Shown one piece after another: positions 28,595 through 36,785 of a DNA stretch of 64,000 bases. Both the position numbers and the translations under genes were made by a program. Source of the stretch: Leptothrix sp. (in: b-proteobacteria) (GTDB lineage Bacteria; Pseudomonadota; Gammaproteobacteria; Burkholderiales; Burkholderiaceae_C); assembly GCA_013822685.1 (NCBI GenBank), contig PNKV01000017.1, forward strand, positions 1 to 64,000, given 5' to 3'. Position 1 is the first letter of the stretch, and every line of letters begins with the position of its first letter. Below the pieces are notes generated by a model. The model was not told the origin of the DNA. It made no database searches and saw only the letters and a list, made by a program, of their open reading frames with translations.

Positions 28595-30049
28595 TCACTT
28601 GGCGGGCAGGGGCAAGGTCACGCACACGGTGGCGCCCTCGCCCGGCGCCGAGGTGATCCGCAGTTCGCCCCCTGCGGCCGCGACACGCTCGCGCATGCCG
28701 ATCAGGCCAATGCCGGTGCTGTGCGGCGATTGCGCATCAAAGCCGCGGCCATTGTCATGGATCACCATGCGCAGATGACCTGTCTCTGGCAGCACGCTCA
28801 GGGTCACCTCGGTCATGGTCGCGTCCGAGTGCTTGGCGATGTTGTTGAGCGCTTCCTGGGCCACGCGGTAGGCCGGCATGGCCAGCTCCCCGCGCACATC
28901 CGGAAAGCCAGGGGCCACCCGGAAAGTGAAGCGCGCCACCGGGTGGACCTGGTCGGCATGGCGCACCAGTTCTTCCACCGCCCCTGCCAGGCCCAAGGTG
29001 TCGATGACTTCGGGGCGCAGGCGCTTGACGATGTCGCGTGTGGTGGCGTAGACGGACTGCGCGGCGGCCGCGATCCGGGCCGCGTCGCCTTGCATCTCTG
29101 CATCGCCGCAAGCGCGGGCGCGGGCCAGCAGGGCGCTGGCCTGAAGCCGCACTGAGATCAGGGCCGCGCCCAGGTGATCGTGGAGGTCCAGGGCAATGCG
29201 CCGCCGCTCTTCCTCCACCAAGGCATTGCTGCGCACGATGAGGCGCCGCTTCTCGGCATCGGCTTGGCGGGCCAGGTCCACGGCCTCCTGCAGCTGCTGC
29301 GTGCGTATGGCCACCTGCTGCTCCAGGTCGTGGCGCGAAGCATCCAGCGTGGCGGCCATTTGCACGATCGTCCTTTGCAGCTCACCCAGCTCGCCCTCGT
29401 GGTCGGTGGCCAGTTTCACGTCGAAGCTGCCGTGGCGAACATCACGCAAAGCCGCCATAACGGAAGCCAGCGTGTGCCGCAGGCGCCGGGCCAGCCGAAG
29501 CCCGATCAGGCAACTGGCCACAGCCGCAGCCAGCACCAAGCCAAACGCCACCCACAGCGCACGCCGTTTGGACTCGAAGATCGGGGCCGGTGACATGGTG
29601 ACACGCACACTGCCGACATGGCGCCAGGCCGCTTCCCTGGGCGGCGTCGGGATGGACTCGAACTGGTCGACCTCTGGCAGCGCCTCGATGCGGACCGGCA
29701 TCTCGAAGGACTCGACCTCGGCGGGCACGACCGCTTGGCAGTCGGACACCACCGGGCGCCCTGCCGGGTCCGTGATGGCGATGCACGCGATGCTTGGGTC
29801 AGCCCCGAGCATGTGGCGCAGGGTCGTGCGCAGGTAAGCCGTGTTGCCCGACACCAGTCCGTACTGGCTGCTTTGCGCCAAAGCCGTTGCGATGAGTTGG
29901 CCCCGCGCGGCCACGTCGCGGCGCACATCACGCTGGGCCAGGCCATACAGCGTGGCCGTCACCGACAAGAACATGATGCTGGCCGGCAACACAGAGATGA
30001 CCAGCAGCCGGGTGGCAATGCCCCAGCGGCTCAACACACGACCCATCAT
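28595..30049 (-). CDS. NarX/UhpB-type sensor histidine kinase
   Basis: A 484-residue membrane kinase. Two membrane helices (about residues 10-33 and 167-188) flank a periplasmic sensor of about 130 residues that resembles the small Cache-type domain of BarA-like kinases. A HAMP linker is followed by a HisKA_3 dimerisation domain with the phospho-acceptor in DLHDHLGAALI and an HATPase domain with DNGRGFD and TGIGLIGMRERV. Kinases of this class pair with LuxR/NarL regulators, and one is encoded at the head of this same operon. Its ATG overlaps the stop of the binding-protein gene (ATGA), so the two are translationally coupled. Confidence 0.93.
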   Translation of the reverse strand: MMGRVLSRWGIATRLLVISVLPASIMFLSVTATLYGLAQRDVRRDVAARGQLIATALAQSSQYGLVSGNTAYLRTTLRHMLGADPSIACIAITDPAGRPVVSDCQAVVPAEVESFEMPVRIEALPEVDQFESIPTPPREAAWRHVGSVRVTMSPAPIFESKRRALWVAFGLVLAAAVASCLIGLRLARRLRHTLASVMAALRDVRHGSFDVKLATDHEGELGELQRTIVQMAATLDASRHDLEQQVAIRTQQLQEAVDLARQADAEKRRLIVRSNALVEEERRRIALDLHDHLGAALISVRLQASALLARARACGDAEMQGDAARIAAAAQSVYATTRDIVKRLRPEVIDTLGLAGAVEELVRHADQVHPVARFTFRVAPGFPDVRGELAMPAYRVAQEALNNIAKHSDATMTEVTLSVLPETGHLRMVIHDNGRGFDAQSPHSTGIGLIGMRERVAAAGGELRITSAPGEGATVCVTLPLPAK

Positions 30050-30984
30050 CGGGGCCGCCCGGGTGGCTGCTTGCCCAACTGGCGAACTTTGTCGCTCATG
30101 GGCATCCCCAAGGAGCGGGCCACGTTGTCGTTGACGATGACCCGCCAGTATTGCGGGAAGCGGGCCTCAGGCAAGGACCCGGAGCCCAAAGCACCTGCGC
30201 CGTCGATCAACTCGACCAAGTCCGCAACCACGTCCTCCACCGCGCAATAGGCCGTGGCCAAGGTGCCGGCCACCACCGTGGCCGACGAAAAACCCACCAC
30301 AGGCATGCCTCGGCGGTAAGTCGATTCAAGCAGCACCCTGAGCGTCTCGGGTGTGTACAAGGTGCTGTCCGGCACAGCCAGCAGCACCTGGGCACCACGC
30401 AGCCTGGTGATCGAGCGGGCCACATCAGAGGAGGCCGCCAGGTGCTCCACCAACAGGTCCAGGCCCACGCTGGCCGCCGCCTGCCGCAAAGGCCGCTCCA
30501 GATAAGTGGAGGCGTCCGAGAGCAGCACACCCACCATGATTCGGCGCTCAAAGATGGCGGCGATCAGTTGGAGCTGCGCCAGCGGAGACGCTTCGGCATA
30601 GATGGCCGTGACGCCGCTGCGGTCGCTCACCGTGTCCTGGGCCAGCAGGCGCCGGTAGGCCTGGCTGGAGGTCAACACCGAGACCAGCGGATGCCTGGAC
30701 CCGGCCTCCAAAGCCCGCCGCAACGCCACAGGCCCGATGGACACGGTCATGGCCGGACCTCTGCGGGCTTCCAGCACCAGGGGATCGGCCTCCACCACCA
30801 GCGCGGGGTAACGCAACCTCAAGGCCTGAAGGATCTGCGCGCCTGAAGCGCCATCAGGACTGGCGATGATGCGCAATTCCCGAGCAGACCCGGCCGCGTG
30901 GGCCACTGACCCGCCCCAACACGGCCCCGCACCCAACCCCGCCAACAGGCGCAGCGATCGGCGGCGGGAGTAATCGGGCTTCAC
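30046..30984 (-). CDS. Periplasmic binding protein, ABC_sub_bind-like
   Basis: A 312-residue protein with a Tat-like or Sec signal (RRRSLRLLAGLG, about residues 7-18) and two lobes typical of the ABC-type substrate-binding proteins related to TrpX. No permease or ATPase gene is adjacent. Instead it sits between a TonB-dependent receptor and a histidine kinase, with a 16-bp gap and a 4-bp overlap respectively, which suggests it is a ligand-binding co-sensor for the kinase. The GTG start at 30984 has only a poor ribosome-binding site, so the exact N-terminus is uncertain. Confidence 0.8.
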   Translation of the reverse strand: MKPDYSRRRSLRLLAGLGAGPCWGGSVAHAAGSARELRIIASPDGASGAQILQALRLRYPALVVEADPLVLEARRGPAMTVSIGPVALRRALEAGSRHPLVSVLTSSQAYRRLLAQDTVSDRSGVTAIYAEASPLAQLQLIAAIFERRIMVGVLLSDASTYLERPLRQAAASVGLDLLVEHLAASSDVARSITRLRGAQVLLAVPDSTLYTPETLRVLLESTYRRGMPVVGFSSATVVAGTLATAYCAVEDVVADLVELIDGAGALGSGSLPEARFPQYWRVIVNDNVARSLGMPMSDKVRQLGKQPPGRPR

Positions 30985-31000
30985 GGCGTGCTCACCCGGC

Positions 31001-33136
31001 TCAGAACGCGACGCGGACCTGGCCGTGAATGCTCAGCTGTCGGTCGTACCGGGATGTGAAGTAGCGTGTGGGGTCCAGGTATGTGTTCACCGCCGGGACG
31101 TCCAGGTAGCTCAAAGTCAAGGACAGGGAGCCCGGTTGTTCGCCCATCGAAAATGCATGCCCGAGCGTCAGGTCAGTGCGCCCATACCTCAGCTGTTGCA
31201 CGCCGTCGCCACTGGCGGCGTAGTGCGCCAACCCTGCGCTCCACGCTGGCGACAGGGCCACGCTCACCCCCAGGGCGCCGCTGTGGCGCGAGTACTGCAT
31301 CGTCTCTTCGATGTGGCTGACCTCACGACTCAGCAGGTATCCGTAGCTGGCCCACGTCGACCACCGGTCTGAAACCACCCAGTTGAGCTGCAGCTCGGCA
31401 CCGGTCAAACGCACAGACCCGCTGTTGTCCGGTGAGAAATCAAGCGTGGTCAAGCGCTCGGAGATCAAGTGGCTCAGGTGATCATCGAACACCCGCGCAT
31501 CCAGGCTCAGGCCCATGCGCGGGAGCATGAGCAAGTAGCCCAGTTCGTGTGACGTGATCTGTTCACTGGACAGGTCGGACCGGGCCTGGACTGCGGTGAA
31601 CAAGTGCCCGGTGTTGGAACCGTTGATCGGGACACTCAAATCCCTGACGGTGTAACTCCAGTTGGCACGCTCTTCAAACAGATCGGGTGTCCGCGTTCCC
31701 TTCGAGACCACCGCCCGCACAGTCTGATGGTCAGACAACCGCACATTGAAGGCCAGCCTCGGTGCGAAAGTGCTGCCACTCAGCGAGTTCGATTCACCAT
31801 AGCCACCAACGTTCGCGGTCAACCAATCCACGGGTCGGTATTCCGCATGCCCGAACACCCACTGCACATTGTTGCTGACGCCGCCCCCAAAGTAGGTTTC
31901 GCTGCTGGCGCGCTGATGGCGCAAGCCCGCACCACCGACAAATCGCAGCTGATCGGACATGACGAACGTATCCTGGACCTCAATCTGGGTACGCGACTCC
32001 TGCCCGTCCTGATTGGTTCGGCCGCAGGTCCTCATGGCCATGCTGGAGCTCAAGCCGCCCTGACCGAGAAGGCGCAAAAAAATCTGGCCCAGGAGTTCCT
32101 GATCGCGCGCCGAGCCTTCAGTGGGCTCCAGACCTGACAGCACGCTATTGACCAGGCCCGGGTTGGATTGGAAAAGCTCACGCACTTCGGGCCAATAGGC
32201 CGCCTGGGGCCAGCAGGATGTCCACCGCTGCCTGGCCGAGGTGGTGATGTGGGACGCGTTCACCTGGATCTCGTGGATTGCCGACAGCGATTTGGTCCAG
32301 CGCCCACTGACCGAGGAGCGGTTGATCACCTGGTCCGGCGGACTAGACTGGAACGGGTCGACGACGGCGTCATCGAGCTGGCCACCCACGTAGGCGGCCT
32401 GCATGTCCAGCGACGAGCCGCCACTCAACTCATGTTGGGCACGCAGGTTGAGGTGCTTGATGCCACTGCTGTCTCGGCCAGCGCCGTAACTCGTGCTGCT
32501 GTCGTAGCCATGATCACGGCGCGAACTGACTGTGGCCCGCAGGCTGGTCGCCCCCACGGTGGTGGCCAGGCGAACGGTGCCCTCCAGCATGCCGTGCGAT
32601 CCGGCCGCCACCGACACCAGGCCCCGCTCGACATCCTTGGGGTGCTTGGTCAGGATGTTGATCACCGCCGTCATCGAGTTGGGGCCATAGGCCGACGAGT
32701 CAGGGCCGCGGATCACCTCGATCCGTTCCACGTCCTCCAGGACCACCGGGAGCAGGCTCCAGGGCACCTGCGAGAACGCCGGCATGTACGCTGAGATCCC
32801 GTCGATCAGCACATTCAGCCGGCGCGGGCTGGTGGCATTGGTGCCATGGAAATTGATCCGGAAATCATTGCCCGTGGCTTGGGACACCGCCATGCCCGGC
32901 ACCATGCGCAAGGCCTCTTCGATCCGGGTGATGCCATGGCGCCGCAAGGTATCGGCCGTGATGATGGTGACGCTGGCGGGCACGTCGGCCAGCGATTGGC
33001 GCAGACGGGTCGGTGTGATCACGACGGGATAGCTGGCATCGTTGAGGTCGATGGCATCCACCCCTTGAGCCTGCGCCAAACTACTTGAAAGAAAAATGGC
33101 CGTTGCCGCCTGGCCAAGGAACTGCTTTGGATTCAT
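31001..33136 (-). CDS. TonB-dependent outer-membrane receptor
   Basis: A 711-residue receptor with a signal peptide (about residues 1-24), a plug domain (about 35-150, with PVVITPTRLRQSLADVPASV and VERIEVIRGPDSSAYG) and a 22-strand-type barrel ending in the C-terminal phenylalanine VRVAF. It would import a scarce ligand using TonB energy. The plug resembles the vitamin B12/siderophore group, but the ligand is not identifiable. No TonB, ExbB/D or inner-membrane transporter is nearby. It is encoded second in an operon with a response regulator, a binding protein and a histidine kinase. The N-terminus lacks the extra signalling domain of FecA-type transducers, so any signalling must use the two-component pair. 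Confidence 0.92.
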   Translation of the reverse strand: MNPKQFLGQAATAIFLSSSLAQAQGVDAIDLNDASYPVVITPTRLRQSLADVPASVTIITADTLRRHGITRIEEALRMVPGMAVSQATGNDFRINFHGTNATSPRRLNVLIDGISAYMPAFSQVPWSLLPVVLEDVERIEVIRGPDSSAYGPNSMTAVINILTKHPKDVERGLVSVAAGSHGMLEGTVRLATTVGATSLRATVSSRRDHGYDSSTSYGAGRDSSGIKHLNLRAQHELSGGSSLDMQAAYVGGQLDDAVVDPFQSSPPDQVINRSSVSGRWTKSLSAIHEIQVNASHITTSARQRWTSCWPQAAYWPEVRELFQSNPGLVNSVLSGLEPTEGSARDQELLGQIFLRLLGQGGLSSSMAMRTCGRTNQDGQESRTQIEVQDTFVMSDQLRFVGGAGLRHQRASSETYFGGGVSNNVQWVFGHAEYRPVDWLTANVGGYGESNSLSGSTFAPRLAFNVRLSDHQTVRAVVSKGTRTPDLFEERANWSYTVRDLSVPINGSNTGHLFTAVQARSDLSSEQITSHELGYLLMLPRMGLSLDARVFDDHLSHLISERLTTLDFSPDNSGSVRLTGAELQLNWVVSDRWSTWASYGYLLSREVSHIEETMQYSRHSGALGVSVALSPAWSAGLAHYAASGDGVQQLRYGRTDLTLGHAFSMGEQPGSLSLTLSYLDVPAVNTYLDPTRYFTSRYDRQLSIHGQVRVAF

Positions 33137-33148
33137 GAGGCAAAGAAA

Positions 33149-33790
33149 TCAGGGTTCGATGAGGCCGCACCGCACTGCCAGCAAGGTGATGTCCGCAGGC
33201 CGGTGAATGCCCAGGTGGTCCTTGATCGATTGGCTGGTGGTGCTGATGGTTTTGGGGGAAAGGTTCAGGGCTGACGCGATCTCCACATTGGTCAAGCCTT
33301 GCGCCATGAGCTTGAACACCTCCACTTCCCGAGGCTGCAATTTGGACAAAGGCGACTCATCGCCCCGAACGCTCATGAGCGCCAGGCGCGTGGCAATGCT
33401 GGGCAGGAAAACGGTTTCACCCCGGTGAACCTTGACGATGGTTTCAGCCAGCTCGGAGGGGTCGATGTTCTTCGTCACAAACGCTTTGGCGCCGCGCTTG
33501 TAGGCCTCTCGGACCACTTCATCCTGGTCAAACTGGGTATAGACCACGACCTTGACTGCGGCGGCCCGGTCCTGCAACTGCTGCAACACATCGAGGCCAC
33601 CGATGTCACCGTCGCCAAACCGCAGGTCCAGCACCAGCACATCTGGCTGCAAGCTCGCCACGGTGTCGACCACGGCCGAGGCCTCTTTGGCCGATCCGAT
33701 CACATTCAGGTCATGACGCGCCAACACGCTTGTCAGCCCCTCCACGATCAGAGGGTGGTCATCGGCAATCATCACGCTGATCTGGGTCAT
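33149..33790 (-). CDS. LuxR/NarL-type response regulator
   Basis: A 213-residue regulator. The receiver domain (about residues 1-120) has the acidic pair in IADDHPL, the phospho-acceptor aspartate in VLVLDLRFGDGD and the conserved lysine in FVTKNID. The LuxR helix-turn-helix is at the C-terminus (REVEVFKLMAQGLTNVEIA to NLSPKTISTTSQSI). First gene of the operon, 12 bp before the TonB receptor. Its partner is most likely the NarX-type kinase at the end of the operon. The ATG at 33790 is preferred over a TTG 18 bases upstream. The intergenic region upstream carries repeated GTTGCCAC-like half-sites. Confidence 0.93.
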   Translation of the reverse strand: MTQISVMIADDHPLIVEGLTSVLARHDLNVIGSAKEASAVVDTVASLQPDVLVLDLRFGDGDIGGLDVLQQLQDRAAAVKVVVYTQFDQDEVVREAYKRGAKAFVTKNIDPSELAETIVKVHRGETVFLPSIATRLALMSVRGDESPLSKLQPREVEVFKLMAQGLTNVEIASALNLSPKTISTTSQSIKDHLGIHRPADITLLAVRCGLIEP

Positions 33791-34139
33791 GGCGTCTCGT
33801 TTAAGCAAGGGGTCGCAAGTTGGCAGTCGGGCACAAAAGTGTTACCACTTGTATAACGTATTTTTGCCACGTCATAGCACCATCCTCCCATGGGATGAAG
33901 CGCATTTTATCCCAATTAAGGTGGCAACCGCTTTCATGGCGGCCTCTTGGCGCCACCCCCCGAACAAGGGGGATGGCATTTTCCAGCCATTGACAGGCAA
34001 TTGTGTTGCCACATACATTCGCATCAGTTGCCAGTTAATGGCAACTTAATTACCAACAAATACCCAAGAAATGCAGGGATCGCTGTTTTAACTGCTTTTT
34101 CGAGGTCTTGCTCAAACTTCATCATTCAAGTCAAACACC
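33791..34139. other. AT-richer intergenic region with GTTGCCAC half-sites
   Basis: This 349-bp divergent gap between the response-regulator operon and the small secreted protein is notably AT-richer than its surroundings. It contains repeated GTTGCCAC half-sites and a perfect 8-bp inverted repeat (next entry). No reading frame in it looks real. Confidence 0.5.
33842..34046. repeat. Dispersed GTTGCCAC half-sites and inverted repeat
   Basis: GTGGCAAC (33921-33928) and GTTGCCAC (34005-34012) are exact reverse complements. TTGCCAC occurs again at 33864-33870, and a one-mismatch copy GTTACCAC occurs at about 33841-33848. AGTTGCCA (34026-34033) and TGGCAACT (34039-34046) form a perfect inverted repeat with a 5-bp spacer. 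Short dyads of this sort are typical binding sites for a LuxR-type regulator. Which protein binds is inference. Confidence 0.45.
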
Positions 34140-34475
34140 ATGAAAAAACTGTCCATCGCACTCGCCATGATTGCCGCCCTGTCCGCCACCGCTGCCAACG
34201 CCGCCGTGATGACCGGCAAGGTCACCTCCATCTCCACCACTGGCCTGGGCGACAACCAAGACTTCTACGTGAAGATCACGCCCATTTCGGGCGCTGCCGC
34301 CAGCTGCGCCACCAGCACCACGGGCAACATCTGGTTCACCACGCTTGACGGCGCGCACCCCACCACGCTGCAACTGCTGCTGGCCGCCTACACCACGGGC
34401 AAGAACGTGAAAGTCACGGGCATCAACCTGTGCAAGAACGGTTCTGAAATCCTGAAAGACATCGTCATTCAGTGA
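34140..34475 (+). CDS. Small secreted protein, unknown
   Basis: A 111-residue protein with a clear signal peptide (MKKLSIALAMIAALSATAANA, cleavage near residue 21). The mature part of about 90 residues is beta-strand rich and has two cysteines (in ASCATSTT and NLCKNG) that could form one disulfide. The pattern LLAAYTTGKNVKV recalls the small OB-fold family that includes AB5 toxin B subunits, but the match is too short to name it. No toxin A subunit is nearby. It is divergent from the receptor operon, so it may be controlled by that response regulator, and it ends in a strong terminator. Confidence 0.75.
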   Translation: MKKLSIALAMIAALSATAANAAVMTGKVTSISTTGLGDNQDFYVKITPISGAAASCATSTTGNIWFTTLDGAHPTTLQLLLAAYTTGKNVKVTGINLCKNGSEILKDIVIQ

Positions 34476-34508
34476 TCTTTCAAGAAAAAATATAGGGAGG
34501 TAAGAATT

Positions 34509-34544
34509 GCGCCCCCCGCCTGATGGCGGGGGAGCGCATTTTTT
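34509..34544 (+). terminator. Rho-independent terminator after the small secreted protein
   Basis: GCGC-CCCCCGCC (34509-34520) pairs with GGCGGGGG-A-GCGC (34525-34537) around a TGAT tetraloop with one bulged A, and a run of six T follows (34539-34544). A strong terminator for the plus-strand gene; on the minus strand the T-run is weak. Confidence 0.85.
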
Positions 34545-34546
34545 AT

Positions 34547-36067
34547 TCAGCGCTCCAGCCGTATCCAGGTGGTTTTCAGATCGGTGTACTTGTCCAGCGC
34601 GTGCAGCGATTTGTCGCGCCCGTTGCCCGACTGCTTGACACCGCCAAACGGCACCGTGATGTCGTCCTCGTCGTACTGGTTGACGTGAACGGTGCCCGCC
34701 CGCAGATCGCGCGCCACCCGGTGGGCCCGGTCCAGGTGCTGGCTCCACACACTGGCTTGCAAACCGTAGCTTGAGTCATTGGCCAGGGCCACGGCCTCGG
34801 CCTCGGTCTTGAAACGGATCACGCTCAGCACCGGCCCGAAGATCTCTTCCTGCGCAATCTTCATGTCGTTGCGCACGTGGTCAAAGATGGTGGGCTCGAC
34901 AAAGTAGCCGCCCGACGCTTCGCGGGCACGGTGCCCGCCGATCACGCAATCAGCCCCTTGCGTCTGCCCTGAGGCGATGTAGTCCAGCACGGACTGCATT
35001 TGCGCCTCGTCCACCAAGGCACCCATGCTGGTGCTGGGCGACAGGGGATCGCCTGGCTGAAACCGCGTGGTCTGCCCGGTCACCGCCGCCACCAGCACAT
35101 CGGCAATGGACTCGTGCACCAGCAGGCGCGTGGGCGCGTTGCAGGATTCACCCTGGTTGTAGAACACCGAACCGGCCACGGCCTGTGCGGCGCGGTCCAG
35201 GTCGTCAAAATCCTCAAACACGATGAAGGCCGACTTGCCGCCCAGCTCGTTGAACACCCGCTTGAGGTTGCTGCGGCCCGAATATTCCAGCATCTTGCGG
35301 CCCACGCGCGTCGAACCCGTGAAGCCCAGGGCATCGACGTCCATGTGCAAGGCCAGCGCCTCGCCCGCCTCGTGGCCATAGCCCGGCACCACGTTGAACA
35401 CGCCTTCGGGCAGGCCGGCCTGCAAGGCCAGCTCCGCCAGGCGCATGGCGGTCAGGGGCGATTTTTCAGAAGGCTTGAGGACCACGCTGTTGCCCGTGGC
35501 CAAGGCGGGCCCCAGCTTCCAGGCCGACATCAGCATGGGGTAGTTCCAGGGCACGATGGCGCCCACCACGCCCACCGGCTCGCGCTGGATCAGGGCCAGC
35601 GCATTGGCCGGCGTGGGCGCGATCTCGTCGTAGACCTTGTCGATCGCTTCGGCATACCAGGCGATGCAGCGCGCGGCACCCGGCACATCGGCATCCAGGC
35701 TGGCCTGGATGGGCTTGCCCATGTCCAGGGTTTCCAGCAGGGCAAGTTCGTCGCGGTTGTGCAGGATGAGTTCGGCAAAGCGTTGCAGCACCCGCTTGCG
35801 CACCGCCGGGGCCTGGCGCGACCACGCCCCGCTGTCAAAGCTGCGCCGCGCGGCGGCCACGGCCAGGTCGATGTCCACCGCCTGGCCCCGGCTGACCTGG
35901 GCCAGCAAGCGGCCGTCGATGGGGGATCGGCATTCGAAGGTTTCACCGGTGACCGCCGCCACGCGCTGCCCGTTGACGAGCGCCCGCCCATCCGGCGTGA
36001 TGTCCATGGCACGCCGGTGCCACGGTGAGGCCACCACAGACGGGGCGGTGTCGGGTGATGTCGTCAT
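34547..36067 (-). CDS. puuC: Gamma-glutamyl-gamma-aminobutyraldehyde dehydrogenase (PuuC-like)
   Basis: A 506-residue NAD(P)-dependent aldehyde dehydrogenase. The catalytic cysteine is in NQGESCNAP and the general-base glutamate in FNELGGKSA, both intact. The Rossmann loop FTGSTRVGRKML is also present. The sequence follows the PuuC/KauB group, which oxidises aminobutyraldehydes made during putrescine breakdown to GABA. The neighbouring spu-type operon ends only about 2 kb away on the same strand, so this enzyme likely takes the aldehyde produced by the aminotransferase there. GGAGG ten bases before the ATG supports the start. Other omega-amino aldehyde substrates remain possible. Confidence 0.85.
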   Translation of the reverse strand: MTTSPDTAPSVVASPWHRRAMDITPDGRALVNGQRVAAVTGETFECRSPIDGRLLAQVSRGQAVDIDLAVAAARRSFDSGAWSRQAPAVRKRVLQRFAELILHNRDELALLETLDMGKPIQASLDADVPGAARCIAWYAEAIDKVYDEIAPTPANALALIQREPVGVVGAIVPWNYPMLMSAWKLGPALATGNSVVLKPSEKSPLTAMRLAELALQAGLPEGVFNVVPGYGHEAGEALALHMDVDALGFTGSTRVGRKMLEYSGRSNLKRVFNELGGKSAFIVFEDFDDLDRAAQAVAGSVFYNQGESCNAPTRLLVHESIADVLVAAVTGQTTRFQPGDPLSPSTSMGALVDEAQMQSVLDYIASGQTQGADCVIGGHRAREASGGYFVEPTIFDHVRNDMKIAQEEIFGPVLSVIRFKTEAEAVALANDSSYGLQASVWSQHLDRAHRVARDLRAGTVHVNQYDEDDITVPFGGVKQSGNGRDKSLHALDKYTDLKTTWIRLER

Positions 36068-36156
36068 GCGCAGCCTCCGGGTATCAAGGTGGCCCCCACT
36101 CTAGCCCACATTCAGGCCACAATGCCCTCCATGCCAACTCCAATGAAGGCCGTGCA

Positions 36157-36774
36157 ATGCCAGTGATCGTTGTCGCCAATCCCAAGGGAGGCGTGGGCAA
36201 ATCCACCCTGTCCAGCAACATCGCGGGCCACCTGGCCCAGCAAGGTCACAGCGTCATGCTGGGCGACATCGACCGGCAGCAGTCCTCGCGGCTGTGGCTG
36301 CGCTTGCGCCCCGCCAGCCTGCCCACCATCCAACCCTGGGAGGTGGACGAGCAGTTTGTGGCCAAGCCGCCCAAGGGCGTCACGCACGTGGTGCTGGACA
36401 CACCGGCGGGCATGCATGGCAAGCAGCTCGACGCGGTGATGAAGATCGCTGACAAGGTGATCATCCCGCTGCAGGCCAGCGTGTTCGACATCTACCCCAC
36501 GCGCGACTTCATCGCCAAGCTGCACAAGGCGCGCCGTTCTGACAAGGTGCAACTGGCCGTGGTGGGCAACCGCATCAAGGAGCACACCAAGGCCACCGAG
36601 CACCTGCGTGAGTTCCTGACCACGCTGGACGTGCCGGTGTTGACCTTGCTGCGCGACACGCAAAACTACGCCCACCTGGCCGCGCATGGCCTGACCCTGT
36701 TTGACGTGGCGCCCACCAAGGTCGAGAAGGACCTGGAGCAGTGGGCGCCTTTGACGGCCTGGCTGAAGGGCTGA
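36157..36774 (+). CDS. Orphan ParA-family ATPase
   Basis: A 205-residue ParA/MinD-type protein with the deviant Walker A motif NPKGGVGKST (residues 8-17), the Walker A' region GDIDRQQSS and Walker B VVLDTPAG. No ParB, MinE or centromere-like repeat is adjacent, so it is an orphan of the family that positions proteins, chemotaxis clusters or plasmids. The upstream ATG with AAGG seven bases away supports the start. It lies on the opposite strand between puuC and the spu operon and interrupts that otherwise co-oriented block. Its role is unknown. Confidence 0.85.
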   Translation: MPVIVVANPKGGVGKSTLSSNIAGHLAQQGHSVMLGDIDRQQSSRLWLRLRPASLPTIQPWEVDEQFVAKPPKGVTHVVLDTPAGMHGKQLDAVMKIADKVIIPLQASVFDIYPTRDFIAKLHKARRSDKVQLAVVGNRIKEHTKATEHLREFLTTLDVPVLTLLRDTQNYAHLAAHGLTLFDVAPTKVEKDLEQWAPLTAWLKG

Positions 36775-36785
36775 ATCAGCCCAGC

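Noticed and set aside
33997-34011. Minus-strand TGGCAACACAATTGCC as a sigma-54 promoter for the response-regulator operon
   Set aside because: The spacing is right, but three consensus positions are off and it coincides with the GTTGCCAC repeat family, so a chance match is likely.
34507-34546. Terminator as bidirectional, also ending puuC
   Set aside because: On the minus strand the T-run after the stem is poor (AATTCTTACC), so I assign it to the plus-strand gene only.
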